Below the pieces are notes generated by a model. It did not search any database. It was given only the letters and a program-made list of their open reading frames with translations, and had not been told where the DNA came from. Both the position numbers and the translations under genes were made by a program. Of a stretch of DNA of 64,000 bases, positions 44,217-53,334 are shown one piece after another. The DNA comes from an uncultured Lachnospiraceae bacterium (GTDB lineage: Bacteria > Bacillota > Clostridia > Lachnospirales > Lachnospiraceae). Location of the stretch: positions 1-64,000 of the forward strand of contig CANRDO010000003.1 in the NCBI GenBank assembly GCA_947629385.1, given 5' to 3'. Position 1 is the first letter of the stretch, and the number at the start of each line of letters is the position of its first letter.

Positions 44217-46385
44217 CTATGAAGCGGAGGGAAGTTCTTCTTTCCCATCATCTGCGGCAGGGAGGGAAAGGCAGTGGAAGCTGCCTATGATTTCCTTGTA
44301 CAGCTGTCCAACTTTTTTTACATCCAGAATGACAGAGCTCCTGCCAGCCCTCTTTTCTATGAAGAATATCTTTTCAATCCTGTGCTTGATTTTCGCTTTG
44401 GACATTTTCTTGCCGTTTTTCTCTGGGATAGCATCCTGTACCGCTTTGATGTTCACATTATTGAATGCCAGCGATTTGCGCTTCCCCTTTACCTTTTTTA
44501 CTGCGGAGTAGACTGCATCGTCCTCGGAATAGTCAGACGGGGAGCCTGCGTATGTATCAAAGCATTCATAATGGTATGCCTGCAAGAGCCGTTTGAAGGC
44601 CTTGTCAAAGTCCCGTTCATTCGTGAACAGGGATAGCAGCGTAACACACTGCTGGGCATTAAGGTTCAGTCCCATCATCTTTTTAATGTTATTTTCTAAG
44701 ATACAGAGCCTGACCGAATCATCCGCCAGTGTGTCCGATGTGTCTTCGTCAAAATAAGGCAAAAGGGAAGAAAAGCTCTTTATCCTGATGGAATTTACAA
44801 ATGAAGGTGCATCCAGCAGGCTTTCAAAAATGCCATCGTCTACAAGGTCGTCCCAGCTGATTTTGGGGACATGGACCGCTTTCTCTATTCCCTTAAATTC
44901 CCTGTCGTCGTATATCACCGTGATATCCATGCCGAAAGACTCCGCGAGGGCATCCGCAAGTTTTTTAGGATAGTGGTAATACTGTTCATTGAACCTCTGG
45001 TAAGCGAAATAATACAGCAGGGGGTAGTTAATCTCGACTTCCAGTTCTTCATCCATCCCAATAATGTCAAAATAATCATCTATGACGGAAGTGCCTTCCT
45101 CGTGGGAAATCGAGAGCAGGTCCTTCATTTTTTTCAGCACGTTTTCGTCTTTTTCGTCCTTGAATACATCATAGGTCTTTTTGACAGCTATGATTCTTGA
45201 TTCGGCAATCTGTATCGTTTCTTTCAATTTATCCTGCAAGGACTTGAAAGCGGGCTTCTTCTTTCCTTTTTTGACCGCAGGCACGGGCTGGATAACGACC
45301 GCTTCCTCAAGCCCCGAGCGGAACCGAGAGAAGAACTGCTCGATATCGTCCGCACAAATGTGGTAGTATTTCATGACCGCAAACAGTGCTTTTGTCTGGG
45401 GGCTGTATTTGGTGAAGTTCACGCCAGCATCCAGAGAGGAAGTGCAGAGCAAGACCATCTTGTCATTTTTAAGGTTCCCCTCTTCGACGATGCTCTGCAA
45501 ATTACTGTTTTTGTACTTTTCCGTTCCGTAGGTGGATGCCTTGTATGTCTCTTTATCCCGTGAAGTGAGCGTGACAACTTTTTTCCCCTGTTCCTCCAGC
45601 TTCTTCCTGAAAGTGTCGATTTCGGAAAAATCATTTACCCGCACATAGGGGCTTTCCTCGTTCAGTGCGAAATCGTAAATCGCTTCCCGAAGATGTTCTG
45701 CCTGTATTATGGTAAGCTTTTTGACTAGTTTTTCATCCGCAACATTCGAGAAATGGATGATTCTGCTGAACTGCATGTTTGCGATGGCGGCTGGTGTGGC
45801 GGTCATGCAAAGCACTTTACGGAACAATCCACAATCCGTTATATCCTTGAGTATCTTTACGCAAGGCCTATACCCGAGTGCCGTTGTGAGGTATTGGGCC
45901 TCGTCAATGACCAGATAGAACTTCGCGTTATGATTTGACGAGAGGATTTTTTTGCAGTATAACAGCATATCTTCCATCTTGTCGTAGACAACGGAGAACC
46001 TGCGGAGGTATTTCGACGGGTTCTTGCCCCCACCCACAATCGCCTGGAATCCGTATATGTCGTATTCATACTGATTCTGCAATGCCATGTTTCGGAAAGG
46101 CACGGCAAGAATACAGTATGTATCGCTATCGTATGCCATTTTGCTAAAGATGCGTGCGATGGTATACGTTTTCCCAGCAGAACACGGGGCAACCAGAAGC
46201 GCAGGCTTGTCGTTTTCCTCTTCCAGTACATTTTTTATCAGGGAATAGTTGTCTTTCTCATATTTCCCTGCCAGCAGTTTCCCGTCGTAGGGGAAGCTGT
46301 CACACTCTGGGAGATAATCTGCGTCTGGGTTAAGTATCTTCACAATGTCAATATTTATCTGTCTGAATTTCTCAATATCAATCAT
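44217..46385 (-). CDS. Superfamily 2 helicase-like ATPase
   Basis: A 722-residue protein. The Walker A motif is APCSAGKT (about residues 66-73), Walker B is VIDEAQY (DEAQ 161-164), motif III is TATPA (195-199), and a motif VI-like QFFSRFRSGL lies near residue 345. The helicase core occupies the first 360 residues; the rest is not recognised. The overall shape recalls origin-binding or D5/UL9-like SF2 helicases more than restriction helicases, but that is inference. It faces the RuvC-like gene convergently. No nuclease or methylase is adjacent. Confidence 0.72.
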   Translation of the reverse strand: MIDIEKFRQINIDIVKILNPDADYLPECDSFPYDGKLLAGKYEKDNYSLIKNVLEEENDKPALLVAPCSAGKTYTIARIFSKMAYDSDTYCILAVPFRNMALQNQYEYDIYGFQAIVGGGKNPSKYLRRFSVVYDKMEDMLLYCKKILSSNHNAKFYLVIDEAQYLTTALGYRPCVKILKDITDCGLFRKVLCMTATPAAIANMQFSRIIHFSNVADEKLVKKLTIIQAEHLREAIYDFALNEESPYVRVNDFSEIDTFRKKLEEQGKKVVTLTSRDKETYKASTYGTEKYKNSNLQSIVEEGNLKNDKMVLLCTSSLDAGVNFTKYSPQTKALFAVMKYYHICADDIEQFFSRFRSGLEEAVVIQPVPAVKKGKKKPAFKSLQDKLKETIQIAESRIIAVKKTYDVFKDEKDENVLKKMKDLLSISHEEGTSVIDDYFDIIGMDEELEVEINYPLLYYFAYQRFNEQYYHYPKKLADALAESFGMDITVIYDDREFKGIEKAVHVPKISWDDLVDDGIFESLLDAPSFVNSIRIKSFSSLLPYFDEDTSDTLADDSVRLCILENNIKKMMGLNLNAQQCVTLLSLFTNERDFDKAFKRLLQAYHYECFDTYAGSPSDYSEDDAVYSAVKKVKGKRKSLAFNNVNIKAVQDAIPEKNGKKMSKAKIKHRIEKIFFIEKRAGRSSVILDVKKVGQLYKEIIGSFHCLSLPAADDGKEELPSAS

Positions 46386-46557
46386 ATTTATATCTCCTTT
46401 CTATATCTCCTTTTTTCAGGTCTTTGCCTCATATTTTCATTGTACACTTTCATTATAGATTTGGCACGCCGATACGAGTGCGTAATTTTGCACTACTAAA
46501 GGCTTGACATGCAGGAGGGGTAAGTTAGGAGGCTGGATTTAGCCAGCAGGGGAAAAA

Positions 46558-46588
46558 TAAAAGATGTACCTGTTCGGCACATCTTTGG
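46558..46588 (-). terminator. Terminator after the ribbon-helix-helix gene
   Basis: AAAGATGT and ACATCTTT pair around CCGAACAGGT and, read on the minus strand, are followed by TATTTTT. Confidence 0.65.
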
Positions 46589-46628
46589 ACAATCAGAGAT
46601 TGTGATGTTCAGATTTACGGGAAGCATT

Positions 46629-46805
46629 TCATTCAGACATGTTATCATCGTCCATGTTCTCAAGCGCATATGACATTGCCTTTTGGACGAAATAATTGAG
46701 GAAGACTCCCTTTGCAGAAGCAGTCTGCTGACATTTCTCGACAAGCTCTTTTGGCAGACGGAACGTCTTGTTGACGAACACTTCTTTTTTCAAATCAAAG
46801 CCCAT
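46629..46805 (-). CDS. Small ribbon-helix-helix-type DNA-binding protein
   Basis: A 58-residue protein with a short strand (VFVNKTFRLPKELVEKCQ) and two helices (ASAKGVFLNYFVQKAMSYALE), the pattern of Arc/CopG-type regulators that bind DNA as dimers. ATG 46805 has AGGAGA 9 bases upstream. It may regulate island genes such as the divergent secreted-protein gene or the downstream helicase. Confidence 0.6.
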   Translation of the reverse strand: MGFDLKKEVFVNKTFRLPKELVEKCQQTASAKGVFLNYFVQKAMSYALENMDDDNMSE

Positions 46806-47006
46806 GGTATGATATCTCCTGTTTGGTATGCCGTAATTATACATTCTATTTATCCCTGATTAATATACTTTTTATTTACACTTATATAATACTGTGTAAT
46901 GGGTGGGTGTATTGACGATGAGGCAAAGCAAGAGTATAATGAAACATAGGCACATATTGTTAATATATCAGCCGAAAGATGCTTTTGTCTAAAGGAGGTA
47001 TTATAG

Positions 47007-48395
47007 ATGAAAACAAAGAAAGAAAAAGTAATACGGAATTTCCTGCGCATGGTACTCGGTATCGCAATTATAGGCCTCGCCGTAAATTGCCCGAAACTTG
47101 GAGCGACAGAAGCATACGCATCTTCAACTGTAAACGTTAAATTGGTAGGACGCTCATGGTATGGAGCTGCTAAATTGATAGTCGAAGAAATTAATCGACG
47201 CCGTGTGCAGCGTGGAGCTCCAGCATATACTTTAGATGCAGATTTACAGGAATGGGCAACACAGATGTCAGCAGAAATGTTGTTTTATCCAGATATGGCT
47301 ACATCTAACATCAGACCAGATGGTACTTCTATGAAAAGTACTTTAATTACGAGACCTATGGTAGAAGTCGCCATAAAAGAGGGTTCAGAACCAGCCACAT
47401 CAGATTCTGAATTCTTTGAATCTTTTGATAGGATAGTTCCATCATATCTTTTAGATGATACCTTCAACACGAGTATAGGAATTGGATTGTATCAAGAAAA
47501 AGCTATGCCTAAGGACCAAGTGTATATGGTGTTTTTGCTTAGCAATGGTAATACAAATAAAGGCAATTATAAAAGTACTGTAAAGACCGAGGTACGGACG
47601 GTAAGCACTTTACCATCTAATTTCAAGCTCTGTAATGGCCAAGATGGTGGCTATATATTAGGTCATGAAACCGACAAAATAACATTAAAAGAACATGAAT
47701 CTGATATGACAACTATATTTCAGCATTCGTCCGATGGAAGTCATGTTATGCTTGATAATACTCAAGCAAGTTATAAAGTAACTGACCCATCTATTGTATC
47801 TGTGATTCCAACTGTTGATGGAATTAAACTTACTGGTTTAAGAGCTGGAACGACCACTTTTACTGCAACATTAAATGGACAGACTGTAAAATATAGTGTT
47901 ACTGTAAAAGGTAATCAAGGCACGTCGAGTAAAAAGCCATCGGTAAAAAACCTAAAAGACTTGCCAAAGAACTATCAGGGTCTCGCTATTGTAGGCGGTG
48001 AAGAGGTTTACGTTAAGAATCAGAAGAAATATTCGGGTACCTGTAAAATAAATGGGAAAACCTACCTTTATAAGAATGGCAAGAAATTTACAGGTACGAA
48101 GAAAGGCATATATTATAAAGGTGGCGTAAAATATACTGGCTGGAAAAAGAAAGGTGGGAAGAAGTACTACTATTCTAAAGGAAAGCTGGTTAAGAACAAA
48201 TTTAAGACCATTAGTGGCGAGAAATATTACTTTAATAAGTCAGGCATCATGCAGAAAGGACAGGTTAAGGTAAAGGGTAAGTACTATTACTTTAACAAGA
48301 GTGGTGTCATGCAAAAGAACAAATGGATTAAAATTAAAGGATATAAGTATTATTTCAACAAAAAAGGAATAAGAACGAAGAAAAAGAAAGCATGA
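47007..48395 (+). CDS. Secreted CAP-like protein with Ig-like and cell-wall repeats
   Basis: A 462-residue export protein. Residues 1-38 are a signal peptide (basic start, then MVLGIAIIGLAVNC). Residues about 50-190 resemble a CAP/SCP domain (KLIVEEINRRRVQRGAPAYT, then DLQEWATQMSAEM). A bacterial Ig-like Big_2 domain follows at about 255-305. The C-terminal 150 residues are YYFNKSGxMQKG-type cell-wall-binding repeats. AAAGGAGG precedes the ATG. It is a paralogue of the next gene and probably acts at the cell surface. Confidence 0.78.
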   Translation: MKTKKEKVIRNFLRMVLGIAIIGLAVNCPKLGATEAYASSTVNVKLVGRSWYGAAKLIVEEINRRRVQRGAPAYTLDADLQEWATQMSAEMLFYPDMATSNIRPDGTSMKSTLITRPMVEVAIKEGSEPATSDSEFFESFDRIVPSYLLDDTFNTSIGIGLYQEKAMPKDQVYMVFLLSNGNTNKGNYKSTVKTEVRTVSTLPSNFKLCNGQDGGYILGHETDKITLKEHESDMTTIFQHSSDGSHVMLDNTQASYKVTDPSIVSVIPTVDGIKLTGLRAGTTTFTATLNGQTVKYSVTVKGNQGTSSKKPSVKNLKDLPKNYQGLAIVGGEEVYVKNQKKYSGTCKINGKTYLYKNGKKFTGTKKGIYYKGGVKYTGWKKKGGKKYYYSKGKLVKNKFKTISGEKYYFNKSGIMQKGQVKVKGKYYYFNKSGVMQKNKWIKIKGYKYYFNKKGIRTKKKKA

Positions 48396-48480
48396 CTTAA
48401 TATCAGGATTTTCTTCTCAATTAATATTTACCCTACAAATGAGAGAGTAATGAAAGATTATGGATAAAGGGGGATTTGAA

Positions 48481-49941
48481 ATGAGAATAAAGAAAGGGAG
48501 AACAATACGGAACACCCTGCGCATGGTACTCGGTATTGCAATTCTAGGCCTCGCCGTAAATTGCCCGATAATTAAAGCTTCTGCTGTAATGGATTTAACA
48601 GTTAAAGTTATGAACTATGGAGCCGTAGAAAAAGCTGCTGTTGACTATATAAATGCAGATGTAGTTCCTAAAGGTCATGTAGCTTATTCTATGGATAAGG
48701 ACTTACAAAAAATGGCTGTACAATTAGCTATAGAAACACTTTTTTTAAATAATGCTAATACAACAAGACCTAATGGAGAATCTATAACAAGCATAAATAA
48801 ATTGTCAACGGTATCAACAATGAGTCAATACTCTATTACTCTTTATCAACAGAATCTAATAAATGATAGCGAACTTGCCCAATCAAATTTAGAGTCTGTA
48901 ATTTCTAGAAGTATAACAAAACTTTATTTGCCAGAATACACCCATGTAGGGTTGGCAATTGTAGATAATGCTAATTGCAATTCATTATCAAGTTATGCTG
49001 TAGGTGTTATGATTATAGGTATAGGAGGAAATCCTGGCTATGCTTATACCGCAGATGAAAAAATAAACGTAACCATTCCTATTAAAGAAGAATATTTTAA
49101 ATTATCAAACGGTAGCAATTTAACAAATCAAGCTGAGACCTACCACCCATCAAAAATAAGCATTAAAGGCGGTGCATCTAAAACTATAGAACTTTTTAAT
49201 AGGAACCCAAAATCTGGGTTAAATGCTACTGGTGATGGAATGGTTCTTTATAATAAACAAGCAACATGGGAAAGTTTGGACAGCAGCATAGCTGCTGTGA
49301 ACGAGAACGGAGAGGTAACTGGAGTAAGAAAAGGAACGACAACTGTAACCGCAACTTATGGAGGGCAGACAGTCAGTTATACAGTAGTTGTTGACGGTGG
49401 CGAAAGCTCCAATTCTGCTTCTGCCATGCCAAAGGTGAAATCTCTCAAGAAGCTTCCAAAGAGCTTCAAAGGAGAGGCACAGGTGGGCGGAAAGGTTCTG
49501 TATGTTGAGAATAGGAAGAAAGTAACAGGAGAGCGGAAAGTTAATGGTAAGACATACTATTATAAGAACGGGGTCAAAGCGAACGGCAACATAAAGGTGA
49601 AAGGAAAGACGTATCTCTATAAGAATGGAGTGCGATTCACAGGCACGAAGGGCAAGTATTATTACGAGAAAGGCCTGAAATATACTGGCTGGAAAAAGAA
49701 AGGCGGGAAGAGATATTACTACTCCAACGGAAAGAAGGTAAAAGGCTGGCAGACTATCAAGAAGAAGAAATACTATTTTAATAAGAAAGGCGTCATGCAG
49801 ACGGGACAGGTCAAAATCAAAGGCAAGTACTATTACTTTAACAAGTCTGGAGTGATGCAAAAGAATAAATGGGTCAAGATAGATAGATACAAATATTACT
49901 TTAATGACAAAGGTATTCGTACCAAGAAAAAGAAAGCATGA
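48481..49941 (+). CDS. Second secreted CAP-like protein with Ig-like and wall repeats
   Basis: A 486-residue paralogue of the preceding gene with almost the same signal peptide (RMVLGIAILGLAVNCP) and the same order of a diverged CAP-like domain, a Big_2 domain (about residues 255-320) and lysine/tyrosine-rich repeats ending NDKGIRTKKKKA. The signal peptide and C-terminal repeats are near-identical while the CAP-like part differs, as after gene duplication with diversifying exposed domains. ATG 48481 has AAGGGGG 7 bases upstream. Confidence 0.76.
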   Translation: MRIKKGRTIRNTLRMVLGIAILGLAVNCPIIKASAVMDLTVKVMNYGAVEKAAVDYINADVVPKGHVAYSMDKDLQKMAVQLAIETLFLNNANTTRPNGESITSINKLSTVSTMSQYSITLYQQNLINDSELAQSNLESVISRSITKLYLPEYTHVGLAIVDNANCNSLSSYAVGVMIIGIGGNPGYAYTADEKINVTIPIKEEYFKLSNGSNLTNQAETYHPSKISIKGGASKTIELFNRNPKSGLNATGDGMVLYNKQATWESLDSSIAAVNENGEVTGVRKGTTTVTATYGGQTVSYTVVVDGGESSNSASAMPKVKSLKKLPKSFKGEAQVGGKVLYVENRKKVTGERKVNGKTYYYKNGVKANGNIKVKGKTYLYKNGVRFTGTKGKYYYEKGLKYTGWKKKGGKRYYYSNGKKVKGWQTIKKKKYYFNKKGVMQTGQVKIKGKYYYFNKSGVMQKNKWVKIDRYKYYFNDKGIRTKKKKA

Positions 49942-49994
49942 CTTTTTCGGGGCTGTCACATTAAGCAATTAGTGTACAGCTCCTTTTTTAACAT

Positions 49995-50240
49995 AAAAGA
50001 GGAATACGCCCTGATTTGGGCGTATCCTTGAGAAATAAAATAATGCCAGTTTTCTAAGCGGTATGCTTAGCAGTGATAGACTCGCTATCATGCGCAGATT
50101 TATCCTTATCTGCAATTTCGTTTCAATAAATACCTCCCCTCCGCAAAGGGGAGGTTCCATGTACCAAGGTCGACTTGCTGTACTTAACGCAAGCGATAAA
50201 TTGTAATCCGCTTGCTTTTTAGTTATTTCCTTGCTACATA
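49995..50240 (-). ncRNA. Candidate 240-nt structured non-coding RNA
   Basis: Read leftward from a strong promoter, about 240 nt form at least six consecutive hairpins: GCAAGCG/CGCTTGC (50216-50190), GTAC..CAAG/CTTG..GTAC (50182-50161), an 8-bp CCTCCCCT/AGGGGAGG stem (50154-50133), GCAGAT/ATCTGC (50114-50095), TGATAG/CTATCA (50090-50074) and CTAAGC/GCTTAG (50070-50054). It ends in a GGATACGCCC stem (50027-50001). No coding frame fits either strand. I do not recognise a known RNA class. Confidence 0.6.
50001..50027 (-). terminator. Terminator-like hairpin ending the candidate RNA
   Basis: GGATACGCCC and GGGCGTATTCC pair around AAATCA and are followed on the minus strand by CTCTTTTATG. It could also stop plus-strand transcripts from the secreted-protein gene. 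Confidence 0.65.
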
Positions 50241-50243
50241 TAT

Positions 50244-50272
50244 ATAATAGCACATTGTTAAGAATTTGTCAA
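50244..50272 (-). promoter_or_regulatory. Strong sigma-A promoter for the candidate ncRNA
   Basis: On the minus strand a perfect TTGACA (50272-50267), exactly 17 bases, then TATTAT (50249-50244). Transcription would begin near 50237 and run leftward. Confidence 0.75.
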
Positions 50273-50333
50273 TCATTTTTCGTAAATTTTTTTGAGAAAT
50301 TTCAAGAAATTTTCTAATGGACCACCATATCAA

Positions 50334-50810
50334 TCAGGTCATATCAATCAGACCATATCCCCTGCGGGACAGGACTTTCTTGGCGGTTGTCTTAGGTCTG
50401 TCGTTAGTTACCTTGATTGTGTAGTGTCCCGTCTCGCCTACTTGGTAAACCTCTTTATCGGAGGTCTTTTCAATTATAAGACGTGGATTTTCGCCTTTAT
50501 CAATCTCTACTTCATGCTCGGTCTTGTCCTCGTCGGTGTTGTCGCTGCTTGCTACAGCGATATTCTTAACAAGCTTGCTGTCGACAAGGGACTCAGACTC
50601 AAAGAGTACTTTGTAAGTAACTTCTAATTTATCCTGATAGGATACGTCAACACCAGTCTCAATAATAAAGCCTGTGTTTGTAGCTGATACTGACTTCGGT
50701 GTGATTACTTCATCATTAAGTTTAACCTTAATGCTGTCTTGGTCGATAACAACGCCCTCTATCTGGAAGTTATAGATTTTGATGCTTTGCAGGCAAAGCA
50801 GATAGGTATT
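50334..50810 (-). pseudogene. Fragment of a DUF11-type surface adhesin
   Basis: A minus-strand frame of 158 codons without a start codon, ending at a stop at 50334-50336. It reads IYNFQIEGVVIDQDSIKVKL at its beginning, then VSYQDKLEVTYKVLFESESL, and near its end RLIIEKTSDKEVYQVGETGH followed by YTIKVTNDRPKTTAKKV. That is the DUF11/isopeptide repeat type of large Gram-positive surface or fimbrial proteins. The sequence loses its family pattern after KKV. Both ends are missing, so it is a relic of an adhesin gene. A 111-residue plus-strand frame here is its shadow. Confidence 0.7.
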
Positions 50811-51190
50811 TTACGAAACCACAAGGCAAGGCAGGACAGTCCAACTTATAGGGATTGTTGGTACGGTAAAGGTGTGTAATCTTGCACCTGTATCGGCTTA
50901 TCATTTTCCAGCCCATTTGTTATAATTAAACTATAGAACAGAAAAGCCCCACGGTCTGGCGTTTTGAAACTGTGTTATAAAAGAAAGCTGTACTTTTAAA
51001 GAAGAAAAGAAAAGAAATCTTATATCAATTTTATATAGGAAATTTTTAGCATTTTTTTCACAGAAAACAGCGCAAACCCGCATAAATACGGGCTTTTCAA
51101 GATAGCCCGTGTCGGGACATGTTCCGACAGTCTGATACTGTGGGGCACTATACAATATTCAACCAAAAATATGAAAGGAAGGACTTAACC
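50811..51190. other. Intergenic region upstream of the primase-like gene
   Basis: No gene is supported in these 380 bp. A short inverted repeat GTCGGA/TCCGAC lies near 51113-51128. The sequence just before 51191 has AAAGGAAGG as ribosome binding site. The promoter is not clear. Confidence 0.5.
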
Positions 51191-52243
51191 ATGGATAAAG
51201 AGAAATATGATAATCTAATCAAGGCTGCGAAAGCAGTCCCCATTGATGCCGTACTAGAGTTTTTCGACTGGGAGTGCCAGCATAATGTTGTGCGGTGCGT
51301 GAGCGAAGACCATCCAGACATGCATCCCAGCGCATATTTGAACAGAAAGACTAACAACATTTTCTGTCCAGTCTGCAAATACAATGCAGATACAATCAGT
51401 ACATACCAGATGCTTTCCATGAAAGTAAAGCATGAAAGCGTCCAATTCCTTGATGCCTGCTATAAGGTTGTGGAGCTTGGGGATGCCGAGTTGCCCCCGA
51501 CAGCTCCCTCTTTGAAGGCCAAGAGCAAAGAGGATATGCTCATGTCTGCCCCGACGTGTGACGAGAAGGTACACAGTTACCTCGAAATCTCCCACGACCT
51601 TGTGAAAGCTGACTATAAATATCTTGCAAGCAGGGGGATAACTCTTGCTGGTAATTTAAGGAATGCTTTGATACAGAACGGGATTACTTTACGGTCCCTT
51701 CGGTTTATGGATTCGTGGTGCACTTCATTTTATTTTTCGTATGCGGATGATGATTTTGCACCAGCAGGACAGACAGACTTCTTTTTCTGCCGTGACAGGG
51801 AAGGCTCTGGAAAATACTGTATCGGGAGTCCCAATTACAAAGTTTTGTATAAACACGTTGAGGAAGATTGGGATTTTGGCCTTGTGATAATCTGCGAGGG
51901 TATCTTTGATGCCCTTTCCATCCTGTCATGCTGCAACTACCCACCGCTTGGGAATGTCCCAGCCGTCATATGCCTTAATTCTTGTACGAATGCTGGCAGG
52001 CTGGTTGCAGGGCTTGAAGGTGCACTTAGCTGTCTGGTGAATGCTGACGTAGTGCTTGCCCTCGATAATGACGATAAGGGTAAGAAGACTGCTGGACAGT
52101 TGGAACAGGCGCTTACAGAGATTGGGAGCTATGTTTCCATCTTTGATGATTATGGTGACTGCAACGATTTGAATGAGCTTTATCTGGATGTTGGCAGGGA
52201 TGAATTCAGGAAGAGGCTCAAGCTCATTGATGAATTCGCATAG
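51191..52243 (+). CDS. Primase-like protein: zinc finger plus Toprim domain
   Basis: A 350-residue protein. An N-terminal DnaG/CHC2-like zinc motif is suggested by Cys36, His41/His45, Cys59 and Cys62 in CVSEDHPDMHPSA and FCPVCKYNADTI. A Toprim domain follows, with VIICEGIFDAL (Glu236) and VVLALDNDDKGKKT (Asp292, Asp294). This is the layout of mobile-element primases that make primers for plasmid or phage replication. ATG 51191 is chosen for its GGAAGG site. It is the first gene of a long plus-strand run reaching 58957. Confidence 0.78.
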   Translation: MDKEKYDNLIKAAKAVPIDAVLEFFDWECQHNVVRCVSEDHPDMHPSAYLNRKTNNIFCPVCKYNADTISTYQMLSMKVKHESVQFLDACYKVVELGDAELPPTAPSLKAKSKEDMLMSAPTCDEKVHSYLEISHDLVKADYKYLASRGITLAGNLRNALIQNGITLRSLRFMDSWCTSFYFSYADDDFAPAGQTDFFFCRDREGSGKYCIGSPNYKVLYKHVEEDWDFGLVIICEGIFDALSILSCCNYPPLGNVPAVICLNSCTNAGRLVAGLEGALSCLVNADVVLALDNDDKGKKTAGQLEQALTEIGSYVSIFDDYGDCNDLNELYLDVGRDEFRKRLKLIDEFA

Positions 52244-52736
52244 TGCGTATTTTTGGAATATGATTTTCCATATCCCTTATAATACAGTATATGAATTCTT
52301 TTTTATTCTGCTATGTGGCTTAGGCCTCTGCTTTCTATGATATATATTTTTGGGCACTGTAACTGTCTTGCAGTGCCTTTTTTCATATTTAGAGAAGGGC
52401 TATCTGGCAGATCGGCTCGCCGATCTGCCGAACCTCATGCGCATTCATGGAATATATCTCCGACAATTTTCTACAATAATATTAGAAGAGAAGAATTAGG
52501 GAGAGGCAGGAGAAGGTCTGCGGAGGTCGGTTTACAGAGCGCAGGGGCTATATTTTTTTGTACAAAGAGAAGTAGTAGGCTTGCTCACCGCCGAATATCC
52601 CCGCAGGCTCGGTCATTCGGCGATTCGCCACGCAAAAACGTCAGAAATTGCTGGCGCAATTTCTTCCTGCGTGTCGAATTCCGTTCGCAAGCCTAAAGAC
52701 AGGCAAAGCCTGATTTATGAAAGGAAGTGGGACTAT
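52244..52736. other. Gene-free region with two palindromic structures
   Basis: No gene is supported. It holds a perfect palindrome with 11-bp arms at 52406-52429 (GGCAGATCGGC and GCCGATCTGCC with a 2-nt loop), then the folded block at 52576-52695. A perfect palindrome this tight suits a protein-binding site or an extruding cruciform near a replication or transfer origin, which is inference. Confidence 0.5.
52576..52695. repeat. Multi-hairpin element in the island
   Basis: Closed by TAGGCTTGC (52576-52584) and GCAAGCCTA (52687-52695), with inner CGCCGAAT/ATTCGGCG and GAAATTGC/GCAATTTC hairpins. The architecture is like that of the chromosomal blocks at 5099 and 35699, but the primary sequence differs. 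Confidence 0.5.
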
Positions 52737-53321
52737 ATGAAAATAAATTACAAGGATGTCGAAGCGTTCAAGATTTTCAGGGTGACGCCCTATGCTTCGG
52801 AATCCGCATTAGGGAACTTTGTCACAAAGAACCGACTGTTGAGCTATAAAAAAGAGGGGCTGGTGAAGAGAATCAAGTATTATGATGCCTCAACGGATAG
52901 GAATGAGACCTGTTATTCCCTCACGGTCAAAGGCAAAAAATTTGCGTCTGATAAGTTTGGGATTCGGGCGCAGTACACGAACGACCGCAGGACCGCCCTG
53001 CATGATGCGAGGGTGGCCGAGGCGTACTGCTCCCTCACGCCAGAGGAAAGGGAAACTGCCATGTCCGAGCACAATTTCAGGAATGTTGCAGAAGAGGTTT
53101 TGGAAAGATTCGTGGAACAGAGGGAATATGACAGGGCAGACGAGTTAAGGGACGCACTTGTCAACGGAAATTATTCTGCAAGTGATATCATCTACAGAAA
53201 TTCATCAGGGAAATTCTGCTGCATGGAGGTTGTGACATCCAACTATTCCTTTTCCGAGTGCCAGATAAAGGAAGATACTTCTGCCCTGATTGGTGCGGAA
53301 TACATACAAATACATACATAA
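52737..53321 (+). CDS. Winged-helix-like protein, possible replication-relaxation type
   Basis: A 194-residue protein. The first 65 residues look like a winged helix (SALGNFVTKNRLLSYKKEGLV, then TCYSLTVKGKKFASDKFG). The C-terminal part (SGKFCCMEVVTSNYSFSECQ) could be a small alpha/beta domain like that in replication-relaxation or MobC-like proteins; that similarity is tentative. AAAGGAAG precedes ATG 52737. It lies 13 bp upstream of another winged-helix-like gene. Confidence 0.55.
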   Translation: MKINYKDVEAFKIFRVTPYASESALGNFVTKNRLLSYKKEGLVKRIKYYDASTDRNETCYSLTVKGKKFASDKFGIRAQYTNDRRTALHDARVAEAYCSLTPEERETAMSEHNFRNVAEEVLERFVEQREYDRADELRDALVNGNYSASDIIYRNSSGKFCCMEVVTSNYSFSECQIKEDTSALIGAEYIQIHT

Positions 53322-53334
53322 GGAGGTTTTTATC

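Noticed and set aside
49995..50240. tracrRNA or omega RNA for a nearby nuclease
   Set aside because: No Cas9, IscB or TnpB gene and no array are in the window, so this cannot be supported beyond a generic structured RNA.
50292..50627. 111-residue plus-strand reading frame with membrane-like sequence
   Set aside because: It is antisense to the adhesin pseudogene, whose minus-strand frame has clear DUF11-type sequence.
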